Below, piece after piece: positions 11,488 through 21,598 of a DNA stretch of 64,000 nt (positions are counted from its first letter, which is position 1; the number at the start of each line of letters is the position of its first letter). The stretch is from Anadara kagoshimensis (Eukaryota > Mollusca > Bivalvia > Arcoida > Arcidae). Where the stretch lies: assembly GCA_021292105.1 (NCBI GenBank), contig CM037857.1:37677114-37741113 (forward strand), written 5' to 3'. The position numbers and the translations under genes are program-made. The notes below the pieces were generated by a model, which worked only from the letters and a program-made list of their open reading frames with translations, was not told where the DNA came from and did not search any database.

Positions 11488-11613
11488 GTCACTATTAGCC
11501 ACCAAAGGGTCCATATTGTGTTCACATGCGTCACTATTAGCCACCAAAGGGTCCATATTGTGTTCACATGCGTCACTATTAGCCACCAAAGGGTCCATAT
11601 TGTGTTCACATGC
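11488..11613. repeat. Three identical 42-bp tandem units
   Basis: The unit TCACTATTAGCCACCAAAGG...CACATGCG occurs three times without visible differences. Because 42 is divisible by three, all frames stay open and give 14-residue repeats. The exact identity points to very recent slippage. I do not regard the frames as genes. Confidence 0.8.
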
Positions 11614-12134
11614 GTGTTCTGTTGTCCTTTTAATGTTGCTTAACATCGCCTTAGATATCTTGTTGCTCCCCGAAAAAGAGATCAAGTTTAATCATCTCCA
11701 AAGATCAATGATATAAGAGCAGGTTCGTATAACCTTGAGGTATACAAGTGTGTATTGTAGCCTGTCTTGTACTAGCGCGCACTGTGGGGCCCCTATTTGA
11801 AGTAACTGTCACAAATGTAGTAACTGTCAGAAATGGAACAAAATAGTGTCGCATATGTAGTAACGAACCAAAAATGTAGTATTTGGTCACAAATGTAGTA
11901 AATGTTGGTCACAAATGTACACTCATGACAATTTTAAAGTGCTATCTCACTGAGTTAGTATGCCACGGACAAGCATACCTCTACCCATTATCTTTATACC
12001 GCGTGAATCCCATAGTCGATGCTCTGTCTCGTGAAGAAAGTCGTATCTCAAAGATTCGGTCATATGTACATGAACCGAAAGGGATTAAAACTATTACAGC
12101 CTTCCGCTATCGAGTCCACCACGGAGCCACCGAG
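11614..12134. other. Unassigned spacer with short ATGTAGTAA-type repeats
   Basis: Between 11,800 and 11,925 the phrase CACAAATGTAGTAA or close variants recurs about five times. The following 200 bases are GC-richer and run up to the left end of the fold-back element. No gene is supported. Confidence 0.35.
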
Positions 12135-12649
12135 GCGGTGTAACAACTCCTAATGAAGTCCGACGCCTAATGAAGTCCGGACTTAATTAGGCGTTGACAA
12201 TTTCGACGCCTAATGAAGTCCACAGATTGGGGCTCCAGACGAGGAGACTTTTTGATATTACCAAAAAAAGTCTCAAAATTTTACGACTTCGATTTAGACC
12301 AACTAGCAATAGCAACATACATTCAGACACATACGTACATCGTGTGCTTTGTCCAACCGTACCATACCCCCGCAAAAATGTTTAGGGGGTATTTATACGA
12401 ATCACCCTGTCAGTCCGTCCGCCCGTTCGTCAAAATATCGTGATTTTGATCAAACTTGGAACTAAAGTTATTGTCCGTCTGTCCGTCCGTTCGTCCGTCT
12501 GGACGTTGGGAAAGGGAGGTATTAGTCTCTCAAAGGATCGTTATAGTTTTAACTCTTTTTGGGGAGGCATAAAAGGTACCAATCGAGAACTATCTTTTAA
12601 ATAATTGTAATCTAAGAATTTTACGGATGCAACTTGATTCATTGATTGG

Positions 12650-12885
12650 TTTGTTGAATGGGTTTTTTAGATCTAGTCAAGAATATTTACTTATATCGAG
12701 ACGTCACCAGCTATATAGATGAAATATTTGAAGTTTTTACCTTTGAGGTGCGTAAAGTGTACAGGGAGGGTCTCCAACGAGCCATACTTTCTGTGATACA
12801 TTGTTATCATGTGATGCATTGGTTTATCAGGTCTTTTCCGAAGGACCCCGTGACTTATTGCTAAATGCCGAGCTGCACATGTAAA
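12650..12885 (-). repeat. Partial V-SINE in left arm of the palindrome
   Basis: On the minus strand this is a V-SINE body and tail (complement of ACTTATATCGAGACGTCACC). The same fragment, in mirror image, is at 14,445-14,665. The SINE was therefore already present when the two arms became copies of each other. Confidence 0.65.
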
Positions 12886-12978
12886 TGACATTAGCAACAC
12901 TCTGCTATTGTTTTGCATTTTACAATATTTTAATCTTGCGTGCATTACCATGCATGTAATAAGGTGCCCAAAATATAA

Positions 12979-13012
12979 TCATATTTATTTATTTATTTAT
13001 TTATTTATCTAT

Positions 13013-13043
<31 letters not shown>

Positions 13044-13047
13044 TTCT
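12979..13047. repeat. (TTTA)n microsatellite in left arm of the palindrome
   Basis: About 17 units of TTTA with one CTAT interruption. The matching place in the right arm (about 14,320-14,340) has only a few units, so the array expanded after the arms were formed. Confidence 0.9.
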
Positions 13048-13429
13048 CATTTTTATCTATCTTCTCCGCTCAATTTCTCAACAAGGTTTCTTAGAATCCA
13101 GCATACGTACATGTATATAAAATCAAATGTGATATCCCCCCCCCCCAACTCCCATGCTTACTTTACAAACTCCCATGCTTTATCATGTGATGGATTTCAT
13201 TAAGCTTGGAGGCAACAGCACGGCTAACGATGTCCCATACTATTCCATCCGTTTTATTCATAGTTTTTGTGCAACAGATATATTTATTTTTCCCATGAAA
13301 AAAAAAGGTTTTGCAGTGGACTTTATATCAAGTGTTTTAATAAGTTAAAACGCGGAGGATCGTTGATAAAGACAATATCTTGTTAGCAATATTAGATAAT
13401 GTAGTAGTATACCTTTCTGAAGCTAAAAT

Positions 13430-13940
13430 GCATTTGGCGTCGAGGAAACAAAACGCCTAATAAATTCCCTTATTATATCTTATTACATGTACATAGTGGA
13501 CTTCATTAGGCGTCGGGGTAACATAACGCCTAATGAAGTCCCTTACTATATCGTTGTACATTGTGGATTTCATTAGGCGTCGAGGTAACTTAATGCCTAA
13601 TCAAGTCCCTTACTATATCTTATTACATAGTGGACTTCATTAGGCGTCGAGGTAACATAACGCCTAATGAAGTCCCTTACTATATCTTTGTACATAGTGG
13701 ATTTCATTAGGCGTCGAGGTAACTTAAGGACTAATGAAGTCTCTTACTATATCTTATTTTACAGTGGACTTCATTAGGCGTTAAGTTACCTCGACGCCTA
13801 ATGAAATCCACTATGTACAAAGATATAGTAAGGGACTTCATTAGGCGTTAAGTTACCTTGACGCCTAATGAAATCCACTATGTACAAAGATTTAGTAAGG
13901 GACTTCATTAGGCGTTATGTTACCTCGACGCCTAATGAAG
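13430..13940. repeat. Central array of self-complementary units (CTTCATTAGGCG)
   Basis: Seven or so units of about 80 bp occur. Each contains CTTCATTAGGCGTCGAGGTA followed by its near-complement CGCCTAATGAAGTC and a spacer with TACTATATCTT. The orientation flips near 13,770, the dyad centre of the whole element. Every unit can itself fold as a hairpin. Confidence 0.8.
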
Positions 13941-14444
13941 TTCAGCTTCAGAAAGGTATACTTCTACTTTATCTAATACAGCTAACAAGATATTGTCTAT
14001 ATCAACGATCCTCCGCGTTAAACTTATTAAAACACTTGATATAAAGTCCACTGCAAAACTTTTTTTCATAATAAAAATAAATATATCTGTTGCACAAAAA
14101 ATATGATTAAAACGGAGATTTTTAATAAGATGAAATAGTATGGGACATCGTTAGCCGTGTTGTTGCCTCGAAGCTTAATGAAATCCATCACATGATAAAG
14201 TAAGCATGGGAGTTTGTGGAAAAAAATTTATTTGATTTCATATACATGTACGTATGATGAATTTTAAGAAACCTTAAAGCTTGTGGCAAAATTTAGCGGA
14301 GAAGATAGATAAAAATAAGAATAAATAATAAATAAATATTATATTTTGGGCACCTTATTACATGCATGGTAATGCACGCAAGATTAAAATATTGTAAAAT
14401 GCAAAACAATAGCAGGGTGTTGCTAATGTCATTTACATGTGCAG

Positions 14445-14665
14445 CTCGGCATTTAGCAATGAATGTCACGGGGTCCTTCAGAAAAGACCTGATAAACCAA
14501 TGCATCACATGATAACAATGTATCACAGAAAGTATGGCTCGTAAGAGATCCTCCCTGTACACTGTACGCACGTCAAAGGTAAAAACTTCAAATATTTCAT
14601 CTATAGCTGGTGACGTCTCGATATAAGTAAATATTCTTGACTAGATCTAAAAAACCCATTCAACA
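14445..14665 (+). repeat. Partial V-SINE in right arm of the palindrome
   Basis: Mirror copy of the fragment at 12,650-12,885. It contains CAGCTCGGCATTTAGCAATG, GGGGTCCTTCAGAAAAGACC and GGTGACGTCTCGATATAAGT. Confidence 0.65.
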
Positions 14666-15213
14666 AACCAATCAATCAATGAATCAAGTGACATCCGTAA
14701 AATTCTTAGATTACAATTATTTAAACAATAGTTCTCGATTGGTACCTTTTATGCCTCCCCAAAAAGAGTTAAAACTATAACGGTCTTTGGAGAGACAAAT
14801 ACCTCCCTTTCCCAACATCCAGACGGACGAACGGACGGACAGACGGACAATAACTTTGGTTCCAAGTTTGATCAAAATCCATTCATAGACATGGAAGCTA
14901 CATTTGTAAAGCTGACACGATATTTTGACGGACGGACGGACGGACAGGGTGATTCATATAAATACCCCCTAAACATTTTTGCGGGGGTATGGTACGGTTG
15001 GACAAAGCACACGATGTACGTATGTGTCTGAATGTACGTTGCTATTGCTAGTTGCTCTAAATCGAAGTCGTAAAATTTTGAGACTTTTTGGTAATATAAA
15101 AAAACCTCCTCGTCTGGAGCCCCAATCTGTGGACTTCATTAGGCGTCGAAATTGTCAACGCCTAATGAAGTCCGGACTTCATTAGGCGCCGGACTTCATT
15201 AGGAGTTATTACA

Positions 15214-15679
15214 CGGCGTGGAAGGGCCAAATGAAAAAAAAAATCTAATTCGTCCCAACGAATTACTAATTTGTACGAAACAATTAGTAATTCGTCCGAT
15301 GATTTAACTAATTCGTTCGTACGAATTACCCAATTTGATCAGTTTTTCAGTTTATTATAACGTTTCAAATACTTTACTGTTATCCGTGTCCCTGTCAAGA
15401 ATAGTTCACCTACATGAATACGCCACCAGCTACAAGTGAAGGTACAGTATTGTCTCGATATGGGACCTGGGCTTTTAAAGGCTTCGTCCTTAAGACCTGT
15501 GTCTTTCATTTTCAAATGACGGGTTCTTGCTCCGTAAGTGGAAGGTGGTGGGTTAGAACCCCAACCCACCACCTAGTCTGACTTAAGACTTTTAAGTTGG
15601 TAGTAATTGTTCTGTGAGCAATCACTTAGTAATTCGTTCGGACGAATTAAGATTTTTTTCATTTGGCCCTTCCACGCCG
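15214..15679. mobile_element. TIR element (MITE) abutting the palindrome, carrying SINE fragments
   Basis: The left end CGGCGTGGAAGGGCCAAATG with an AATTCGTCC stretch is matched at the right by the complement (GAATTAAG...CATTTGGCCCTTCCACGCCG), giving TIRs of about 40 bp. Several AATTCGT(C/A)CG motifs lie inside. Positions 15,385-15,605 hold two SINE pieces facing opposite ways: a 3' piece on minus, then a head with B box on plus. No target duplication could be fixed. Confidence 0.65.
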
Positions 15680-15682
15680 CCG

Positions 15683-15868
15683 TAATTATACATTTGTGTG
15701 CGCCTGTTTATGGACACCATATTACTAACGGACTACGAGTAAAAGAAATATACAAATGAAATGCTGCTGGAATTGACCCGTTGAATACAGGGTTCGTCAG
15801 TAAGCGAGGTTCTATTCTCGTGTTTGGTAGATTTAAAAATTGACCGATCACAGGATTCTTTCGATCGG
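15683..15868. repeat. Inner boundary of the right arm of the inverted duplication
   Basis: Homology to the left arm begins here: ACATTTGTGTGCGCCTGTTT is the complement of 9,675-9,694. It continues outward through GACACCATATTACTAACGG. Divergence from the left copy is only a few percent. Confidence 0.7.
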
Positions 15869-16197
15869 AGTAGAGCAATGGGGTTTAATGTCCCAGTCAA
15901 GAATATTTCACTTATATCGAGCTATAGGCGAAGGAACAGAAATTTTGCCTGTGCATTGCGCCGATGGCATTATACAGCAGGGTTGTTTATAGTGCCAAGC
16001 CTACCAAGACACGGGACCTCGTTTTATTTTAAGTATCCATCCGAAAGAACCGACGACTTTCATTTCGTAATGCCGAGTGCTTGGCGAAAGAAGTCACTAC
16101 ACACTTTTAAAGTCTTGGGTCAGACCTGGACAGTGTTGGAACCCACGACCTCCCACTTACGGAGCGAGCACTCTACAAACTGAGCTACCGCAGTGGT
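15869..16197 (-). repeat. Full-length V-SINE, right copy
   Basis: Mirror of 9,209-9,502. On the minus strand the head is CACTGCGGTAGCTCAGTTTG. The V domain (complement of CACTTATATCGAGCTATAGG) is better preserved here than in the left copy. Confidence 0.75.
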
Positions 16198-16464
16198 GCC
16201 TTTCGATTTGGAGGTCTTTTATAAATACATATTTAATCGTAATGATCCCGAAGGTCCAGAATATCTGGGTGCAGTTATTCAGATACATTTAGCTTAACCA
16301 GTTAGTTGGCGAAAATGTTTTTGTACAGCGAGTTGAGAATTTAGTACACACAATTCAAACGACCCGTTTCCGTTGTATATTATGATCAAATCTTGAAATG
16401 CTGAAAATTCGCAAACGAAATGGTTAAGCCAAAAGTTTTGTACAACTGGGGTCAGATTAATTTG

Positions 16465-16700
16465 TGTTTTACATTCCATTTATCGAGCCATCACCAGCTA
16501 CAGATGAAGTGGAAAAAAATTGATGTCAGCACATTGAGGGCAATATTTCACTTTATATCGAGACGCACTAGCTATTTTACCTCAGTGCGCTGTGACTTTG
16601 CGAAACAATCTATGCCGATTTTCAAATCTTAGTCCCGGTGGGGCTTCGAACCTACGATATTGCACAATAGCGAGCACTCGCTACTGAGCTACCGTAGTGG
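16465..16700 (-). repeat. Degenerate V-SINE, right copy
   Basis: Mirror of 8,666-8,905, with the complement of ACTACGGTAGCTCAGTAGCG at its right edge. Confidence 0.65.
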
Positions 16701-16956
16701 CATGACTGGGTTCAATCTTCAGTTCCGAACTTCACCATTAATCAAGAATGCCTTGCACAATGGGTTTTCGGGGTTTATTTTTATAAATTGTTCAACTACG
16801 TTCGATTCTAACACAACTGGTGAAATGTATATAACTCGACTGCATAATTGTTGTGAATTATAAATCTGTATTTAACTTGTATTTTTTCACTCGACACTTC
16901 GAATTTTTCAAATATAATTCTAAGGATACGTTCCCTTCTCACATTTTACGTCAAGC

Positions 16957-17034
16957 AGTGGCGGATACAGGAATTTTGGGAGGTTTACATTTTTGGCGAA
17001 TACCCCCTCCCTTTCTGGTTCAGCCACTGCTGCA
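16957..17034. repeat. Short TIR relic (GCAGTGGCGGAT), right copy
   Basis: Mirror of 8,340-8,437. GCAGTGGCGGATACAGGAA pairs with TTTCTGGTTCAGCCACTGC at the far side, a hairpin-like relic of about 78 bp. Confidence 0.45.
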
Positions 17035-17143
17035 AGTACGTAATCATTTCGTGAAATACCAAACTTAAATCTACTAGACCAATAGTTATATACATTGAAT
17101 CACACCTTTATGTTAAAATTCATCGCAGTTGAAGTTTAAAGGG

Positions 17144-17206
17144 TTGTCATGTGCTACTTTTGAATTATAATATTTCATAAAAATTCAAAAGTAGCACATG
17201 ACATGG
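17144..17206. mobile_element. 63-bp hairpin insertion with a paralogous empty site
   Basis: Two perfect 21-nt stems (17,146-17,166 and 17,182-17,202; core ATGTGCTACTTTTGAATT) surround a 15-nt AT-rich loop. The left arm at about 8,225-8,240 reads straight through (complement GAAGTTTGCAGGGTAAACGC) without it. So the hairpin entered, as one unit, the 3' flank of the right gene after the duplication. It is far smaller than usual MITEs. Confidence 0.75.
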
Positions 17207-17305
17207 TAAACGCAGATTTCTCAGATTTAGATAAAACAAGAACAAATTCATCACTATATCCAATATTTATTTTAAAATCAATAAAATCAGATATCTTCAC
17301 CGTTT

Positions 17306-18769
17306 TCAGTAATAATTTTTTATCAATGAATTTTGTTTATATATACGCCATATGCCATAGGTAGACCTTGATGTCGGTCTCAGTGGATCTCTTCCGGCAA
17401 TATATCTACCATTTCTGTCCTTCAGTGTAATAGCGTCTCTATCTTCTAAAATAGAACCACATCTTTTACCCTGAACATTCAAAGTAAATACTTCGCTTCC
17501 ACATCTGCCGGAAAAATTGCTGTTGAAAAAGTTGCGACCAGGACATGTGCGAGTATTGTAAAATTTACCATCCCAAAAGCTTTTATCATAACTAACCCAA
17601 TATCCCTTATTACTCCAAGAATATCTAAGTGCAACTTTGTCACAATTTCTGATGTAATCTCCACTTCCTCGACGGTCCCCAAAAATCCAGAACACTTCTC
17701 CGCGGCATTTAAAATAATGTTTGTACTGATTTCCGGCATCAAATGGATTGTCTTCTCCAGGACAATTACGGAATTTACATTTACTTCCAGATCCCCAACA
17801 ACTCATCCAGGAGTCTTTTGAGCGCGTATATTTCAGAGAAACTGTATCATCATTCTTTATATATTTACTTTTATCATTCAATCCTGCAAGATCTTTCCAT
17901 TTCTGCATTGGATATTCTTTAAGTACGGATTCAACGGCTTGATTATATTTTGACCAGTCCTTTTTGTTGGCCTCGATTTTGGCAGCCGCTTTATGTGCAG
18001 CCCAAAGAACAAATTTATAATGTCTTGAAGCGGCAGATTTTATTTTCTGTCTCAAAACATTTAAAATAGCTTTATTATTTGGGTTATCCCCGGCCTGCAC
18101 GGTCAGTTCAGATGTCAACAGATTCAGTTCAACGGTTGCAAATTCTCTGTAGTAAGCTAAACTGGAGGTAGGATCGCTGGGAATAAAGAAATTATTGTGG
18201 TCATTGCCGATGTCTGTGGTCAAGGCTAACAACCTATTTTTGAAATACGTAAAGCTTGAAGCGGACATCTGGTTCTTGTATTTTTGTATAATGCCTTGCT
18301 GTTGGTCAAATTTGACACCCTTCGATTCGACAGAATTTTGCCATTCAGTTAAATATTGTCTTGGTAGACGAACCATAGAAAACAAATCTTTAATTTGTCT
18401 CTTGTAGTCGCGAAGTTTCATTTTCATCCGTTCAACTGATTGATAATTCATTTCTTTCCTGATATCTTCTAGTACCTTTGCTCGGATAGCATCGTAATCG
18501 TCGGTGGGCCAAATAGAGTCAAGTAAAGATCCAACAAAAAATGATGCAAAAATTCCCACTAGCGGATTGGAAACTGTTAGTGCCATTAAGGTACCTTCTA
18601 TAACCATATCGGTTGCGAAATCTACCAATTTTCTTTCATCGCTGGTCATTCGTTCTTGCAATTCCAAAAGTTCTTTCTTGACAAGCTCCATTTTCTTGCA
18701 TTCGGAAAAGGTGGTATCCAGTACAAGTATGGTGATCAAACAAACCCAAAATCTCTTGGAAAACCTCAT
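17306..18769 (-). CDS. Secreted protein with N-terminal helical domain and three C-terminal repeats, right copy (487 aa)
   Basis: Intact inverted paralogue of the gene at 6,655. It has the same signal peptide, helical half and three C-terminal repeats, and the same probable 5'-UTR acceptor in front of the ATG. By my alignment 17 of the first 106 residues differ, 14 of them between residues 43 and 106. That interval covers the hydrophobic stretch; examples are TAS to ATD at 52-54 and A91D. From residue 140 on there are only five substitutions and a three-residue loss in the second repeat (WWSNKNKGY to WSNKGY). Both copies keep all repeat cysteines and lack stops, so both are probably functional. 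The family is unassigned; a secreted membrane-active role is only a hypothesis. Confidence 0.85.
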   Translation of the reverse strand: MRFSKRFWVCLITILVLDTTFSECKKMELVKKELLELQERMTSDERKLVDFATDMVIEGTLMALTVSNPLVGIFASFFVGSLLDSIWPTDDYDAIRAKVLEDIRKEMNYQSVERMKMKLRDYKRQIKDLFSMVRLPRQYLTEWQNSVESKGVKFDQQQGIIQKYKNQMSASSFTYFKNRLLALTTDIGNDHNNFFIPSDPTSSLAYYREFATVELNLLTSELTVQAGDNPNNKAILNVLRQKIKSAASRHYKFVLWAAHKAAAKIEANKKDWSKYNQAVESVLKEYPMQKWKDLAGLNDKSKYIKNDDTVSLKYTRSKDSWMSCWGSGSKCKFRNCPGEDNPFDAGNQYKHYFKCRGEVFWIFGDRRGSGDYIRNCDKVALRYSWSNKGYWVSYDKSFWDGKFYNTRTCPGRNFFNSNFSGRCGSEVFTLNVQGKRCGSILEDRDAITLKDRNGRYIAGRDPLRPTSRSTYGIWRIYKQNSLIKNYY

Positions 18770-19340
18770 CTTGACGCAGAAACTGAAAATATAAATTAAT
18801 TTAAATTTTATTTGCGGGGTTTTAACTATCTTGACTTAGAAATTATTGTTTCTAAAGATATACGGTAAATTAGAGTAAAGACATCAAAGAATTTGCCTCA
18901 TAACAAAAGGTCGAGATGGGAGATACTCAATTTTTAATCGTGTATTTGTTTGATGCGTGTATAGAAGAGAACTAAAGATTTTGTACGCTTTTAATTTCAG
19001 CAGTATGCGTAACGTGTCATTATCAACGACAAACATCCCCTAGCAGTGGTATAAAAAAATTAAAATACGCATCAAGGGTGAATTTGCAGATACCAATAAT
19101 CTCTGATGTGCATCTTATTCCCTTCCAATTTATTTCATGGTCAATAGAAAAATCAAATTTAACACTGAAACAACATGTTTGGTGTGGCTAACTTTTCTGT
19201 ATAGAAACAACATTTATTTGGTAAACAAAGCTCCTAAAATAGTATTTCAATGGAATTTTAATTTATTTAAAACCTAATTCTATTACGAGACTTTCAAAAT
19301 CATACATTTAATTCTAGGATGATCTTAAAATCCTAGAAAT
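18770..19340 (-). promoter_or_regulatory. 5' flank of the right secreted-protein gene
   Basis: It is homologous to 6,075-6,654 with visible divergence of about 10% and several indels. The polypyrimidine/AG acceptor before the ATG is retained. The homology stops at about 19,340, where the tandem array begins. Confidence 0.45.
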
Positions 19341-19349
19341 CATTAAGTT

Positions 19350-20060
19350 ATCAAATTTCCTCAGTTTTCCACTTATTTCTAAAATCTTTTAGATAATGAA
19401 CTGAGTTTTGGTTTGCGAGTCTACCATGATGAGTTGCAGATCAAGTTAGCGTTTCATTGTTGTCCGCGAATTTTTACACGAGTTATGGCCCTTTGAAAAT
19501 TAACTGAAATTTCAGTTTTCCGCTCTTTTTTTCTAAATGCTATTAGATAATGAACTGATTTTTGGTATACGAGTCTACCATGATAAGTTACAGATCAAGT
19601 TTACATCTGCTAATTTTTTACCGGAGTTATTTATGACCCTTTGATCTTTGTAAATTCACAGAAATTTTAGTTTTCCGCACTTTTTTCTACATGCTTGCAG
19701 AAATAGAACTAATGTTTGGTATGCGACTCTACCATGATGAGTTACATACAGATCTAGTTTATGTTTCGTTTCCATCTGCTAACTTTTACGGGAGTTATGG
19801 CCCTTTTTTACTTTGAAAATTCACCGAAATTTCAGTTTTGCACTTTTTTCTATACGCTTGCAGTTAATGAATTGTTTTTTGGTATGCAGGTCAACCATGA
19901 TGAGTTAGTTACAGATCAAGTTTACGTTTCGTTTCATTCCACTAGTTTTTATGGGAGTTATGGCCCTTTGAACTTTGAAAATTCAATGAAATTTCAGTTT
20001 TGCACTTTTTTCTACATGCTTGCAGATAATGAATTTGAGAACTCCATTGCTGGTTTTTAA
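19350..20060. repeat. Tandem array of about 155-bp units (4-5 copies)
   Basis: The phrase GAGTCTACCATGATGAGTTA recurs at about 19,418, 19,571, 19,725 and 19,887. Each is followed by GGGAGTTATGGCCCTTTGAA and ACTGAAATTTCAGTTTT. The period is about 153-161 bp and the units are diverged from each other. It occupies the place where the left arm has the LINE and fold-back insertions. Confidence 0.75.
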
Positions 20061-20254
20061 TTTTACTATGATCAAGTTGCTTTATATCTTGAACAACACG
20101 TATATTTTATAACTATAAATCTTTGTACTATATAATAAGGTATATTTTACATAAAACTTTGGGATTAGTGAAATATGCGACCGGTAGGGGACTATGTATT
20201 GTTTTGCAATACTCTCGGAATCCTTGTTATATTTGGGAATATTTAAGGCCGGGT

Positions 20255-21218
20255 TAGCAAAATTGTAATATTTAATTCTTTAGAATATTTTAATTAAGCA
20301 GGCTAGGGATATATTTTCATTAATTATTTTTGCTATAGCATTATGGCATTTTATATTGGGGCCCGATTTTCATTTGTTCCAAGTTTTTCTGAAGTTCTAT
20401 CATTCTATATTATATTTTGCATTAACTGGCTTTTAAATTTTACATTTTGGCCATTCCAAATCTCATTGTTATAAATTTCAGTATTCAATTTTATATTTAA
20501 TTAATTATTTATTCAGAATTAGGTCAAAGGGAGATAACTTACACGGTAATAAAGCCCTTACATTGAGACGATCCCGCTACACAAACAACTCAAATTCTAA
20601 AAATTGAAATGCGACAGAAAAACTCGTTCTTATGTTAAACATTACTTGTAAATCCATACCAAATATGAAAGTAATTAACTGAAATAAAAACGATTACTGA
20701 AAATCTCCAGCCAAAAACTTGGGATATACATGCATTACTAAGTTGGGATATGTTCAAAGTTCGGGTTAGACAAATTTTTGATTTGCTTTCTTGACAATAT
20801 TTATAAACATGGAATTGTATATTTGTGTTGAACTGTATATAAGTATCATTTAACAGCAAATTTCCGATTCTTCGTCTATTATACGCCATTTTTTCATTGT
20901 TTTTCGTGGAACCATGCCCCCAGACCCCTAGCTTTCAAGCGCTTTCGGATTTTGTAAGTTTTGCCTCGGTTAAAATTGGTTTCTATTTACGCCCCTGCAA
21001 GTCCAACCACCCTCCCTTTTCTATAACGGTTTAACATGCAATATTCATAGAAATGTTTTTACAATTTTGCCCAAAATAAGTTTCATACGTTTAATATTTA
21101 TGCAAAATTTAAAGGTTCAGTTTTTAATTTTTTTTTTTTACTTCGATTACACAACATACGCAACAACCACCCCTTTGTTGCTAACAAATAGCAAAGTTTA
21201 TTGTGTGGAATTTAAAGA
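20255..21218. repeat. Distal part of right arm of the inverted duplication
   Basis: Reverse-complement match to 1,029-2,177, including the GGGGTCTGGGGGCATG relic (about 20,905-20,930) and TAACAAATAGCAAAGTTTAT. It is non-coding and about 10% diverged. Confidence 0.7.
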
Positions 21219-21493
21219 GTTGAGTAATGGTGTTTAACAACCCATGGCCAGTCAAGAATATTTTACTTATATCTAGACGCCAGCTTTAGGCAAAGATGCA
21301 GAAATTTTGCCGGTGGAATCGCCGATGGCATTATACAGCAGGGTTCTGTACCATACAGTGCCTTTTATTTCGTAATACCGAGTGATTGGATACTAATTAC
21401 AACCTACTTTCAATTTGGTCAGATCCGGTCGGCTTCGAACCAACGATTTCCCATTTACAGATCGAGCACTAACAACTGAACTACCGCAGTGGT
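21219..21493 (-). repeat. V-SINE, right copy at outer edge of the inverted duplication
   Basis: Mirror of 713-1,028. Homology to the left arm continues only about 20 bases past it (GAATTC and a GAAGATAA block), then stops at about 21,510. That fixes the outer breakpoint. Confidence 0.75.
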
Positions 21494-21598
21494 TACAGAA
21501 TTCATATGAAGATAATGCATACTTGGGTGCACTTTGTATAGGTCTTAACAGATTATACAATATATTTTTTGCTCTAAATTGCTAAAAATAAATACTGC

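Larger units (their letters stand above)
12135..15213. mobile_element. 3.1-kb near-perfect palindromic fold-back element
   Basis: The left arm (12,135 to about 13,690) and right arm (about 13,780-15,213) are inverted copies over their whole length. The ends read GTGTAACAACTCCTAATGAA on the left and the complement of GTGTAATAACTCCTAATGAA on the right. Landmarks pair in order: GGGGCTCCAGAC (12,231 / 15,113), GTCCGTCCGTTCGTCC (12,481 / 14,821), a SINE fragment (12,650 / 14,445) and CGCGGAGGATCGTTGAT (13,350 / 14,000). The centre is a short array of units carrying CTTCATTAGGCGTC and its complement. There is no transposase. Superfamily unknown. Confidence 0.85.

Noticed and set aside
12000-12060. 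Short NPIVDALSRE stretch resembling the end of a Ty3-type RNase H
   Set aside because: Only about ten residues match and no other retroelement part is nearby; too little to call a fossil.
12908-13120. ORF rich in FIYL residues
   Set aside because: Translation of the (TTTA)n microsatellite.
15824-16183. 119-residue plus-strand ORF
   Set aside because: Lies almost wholly in a reversed SINE; such frames recur in every copy of the SINE.
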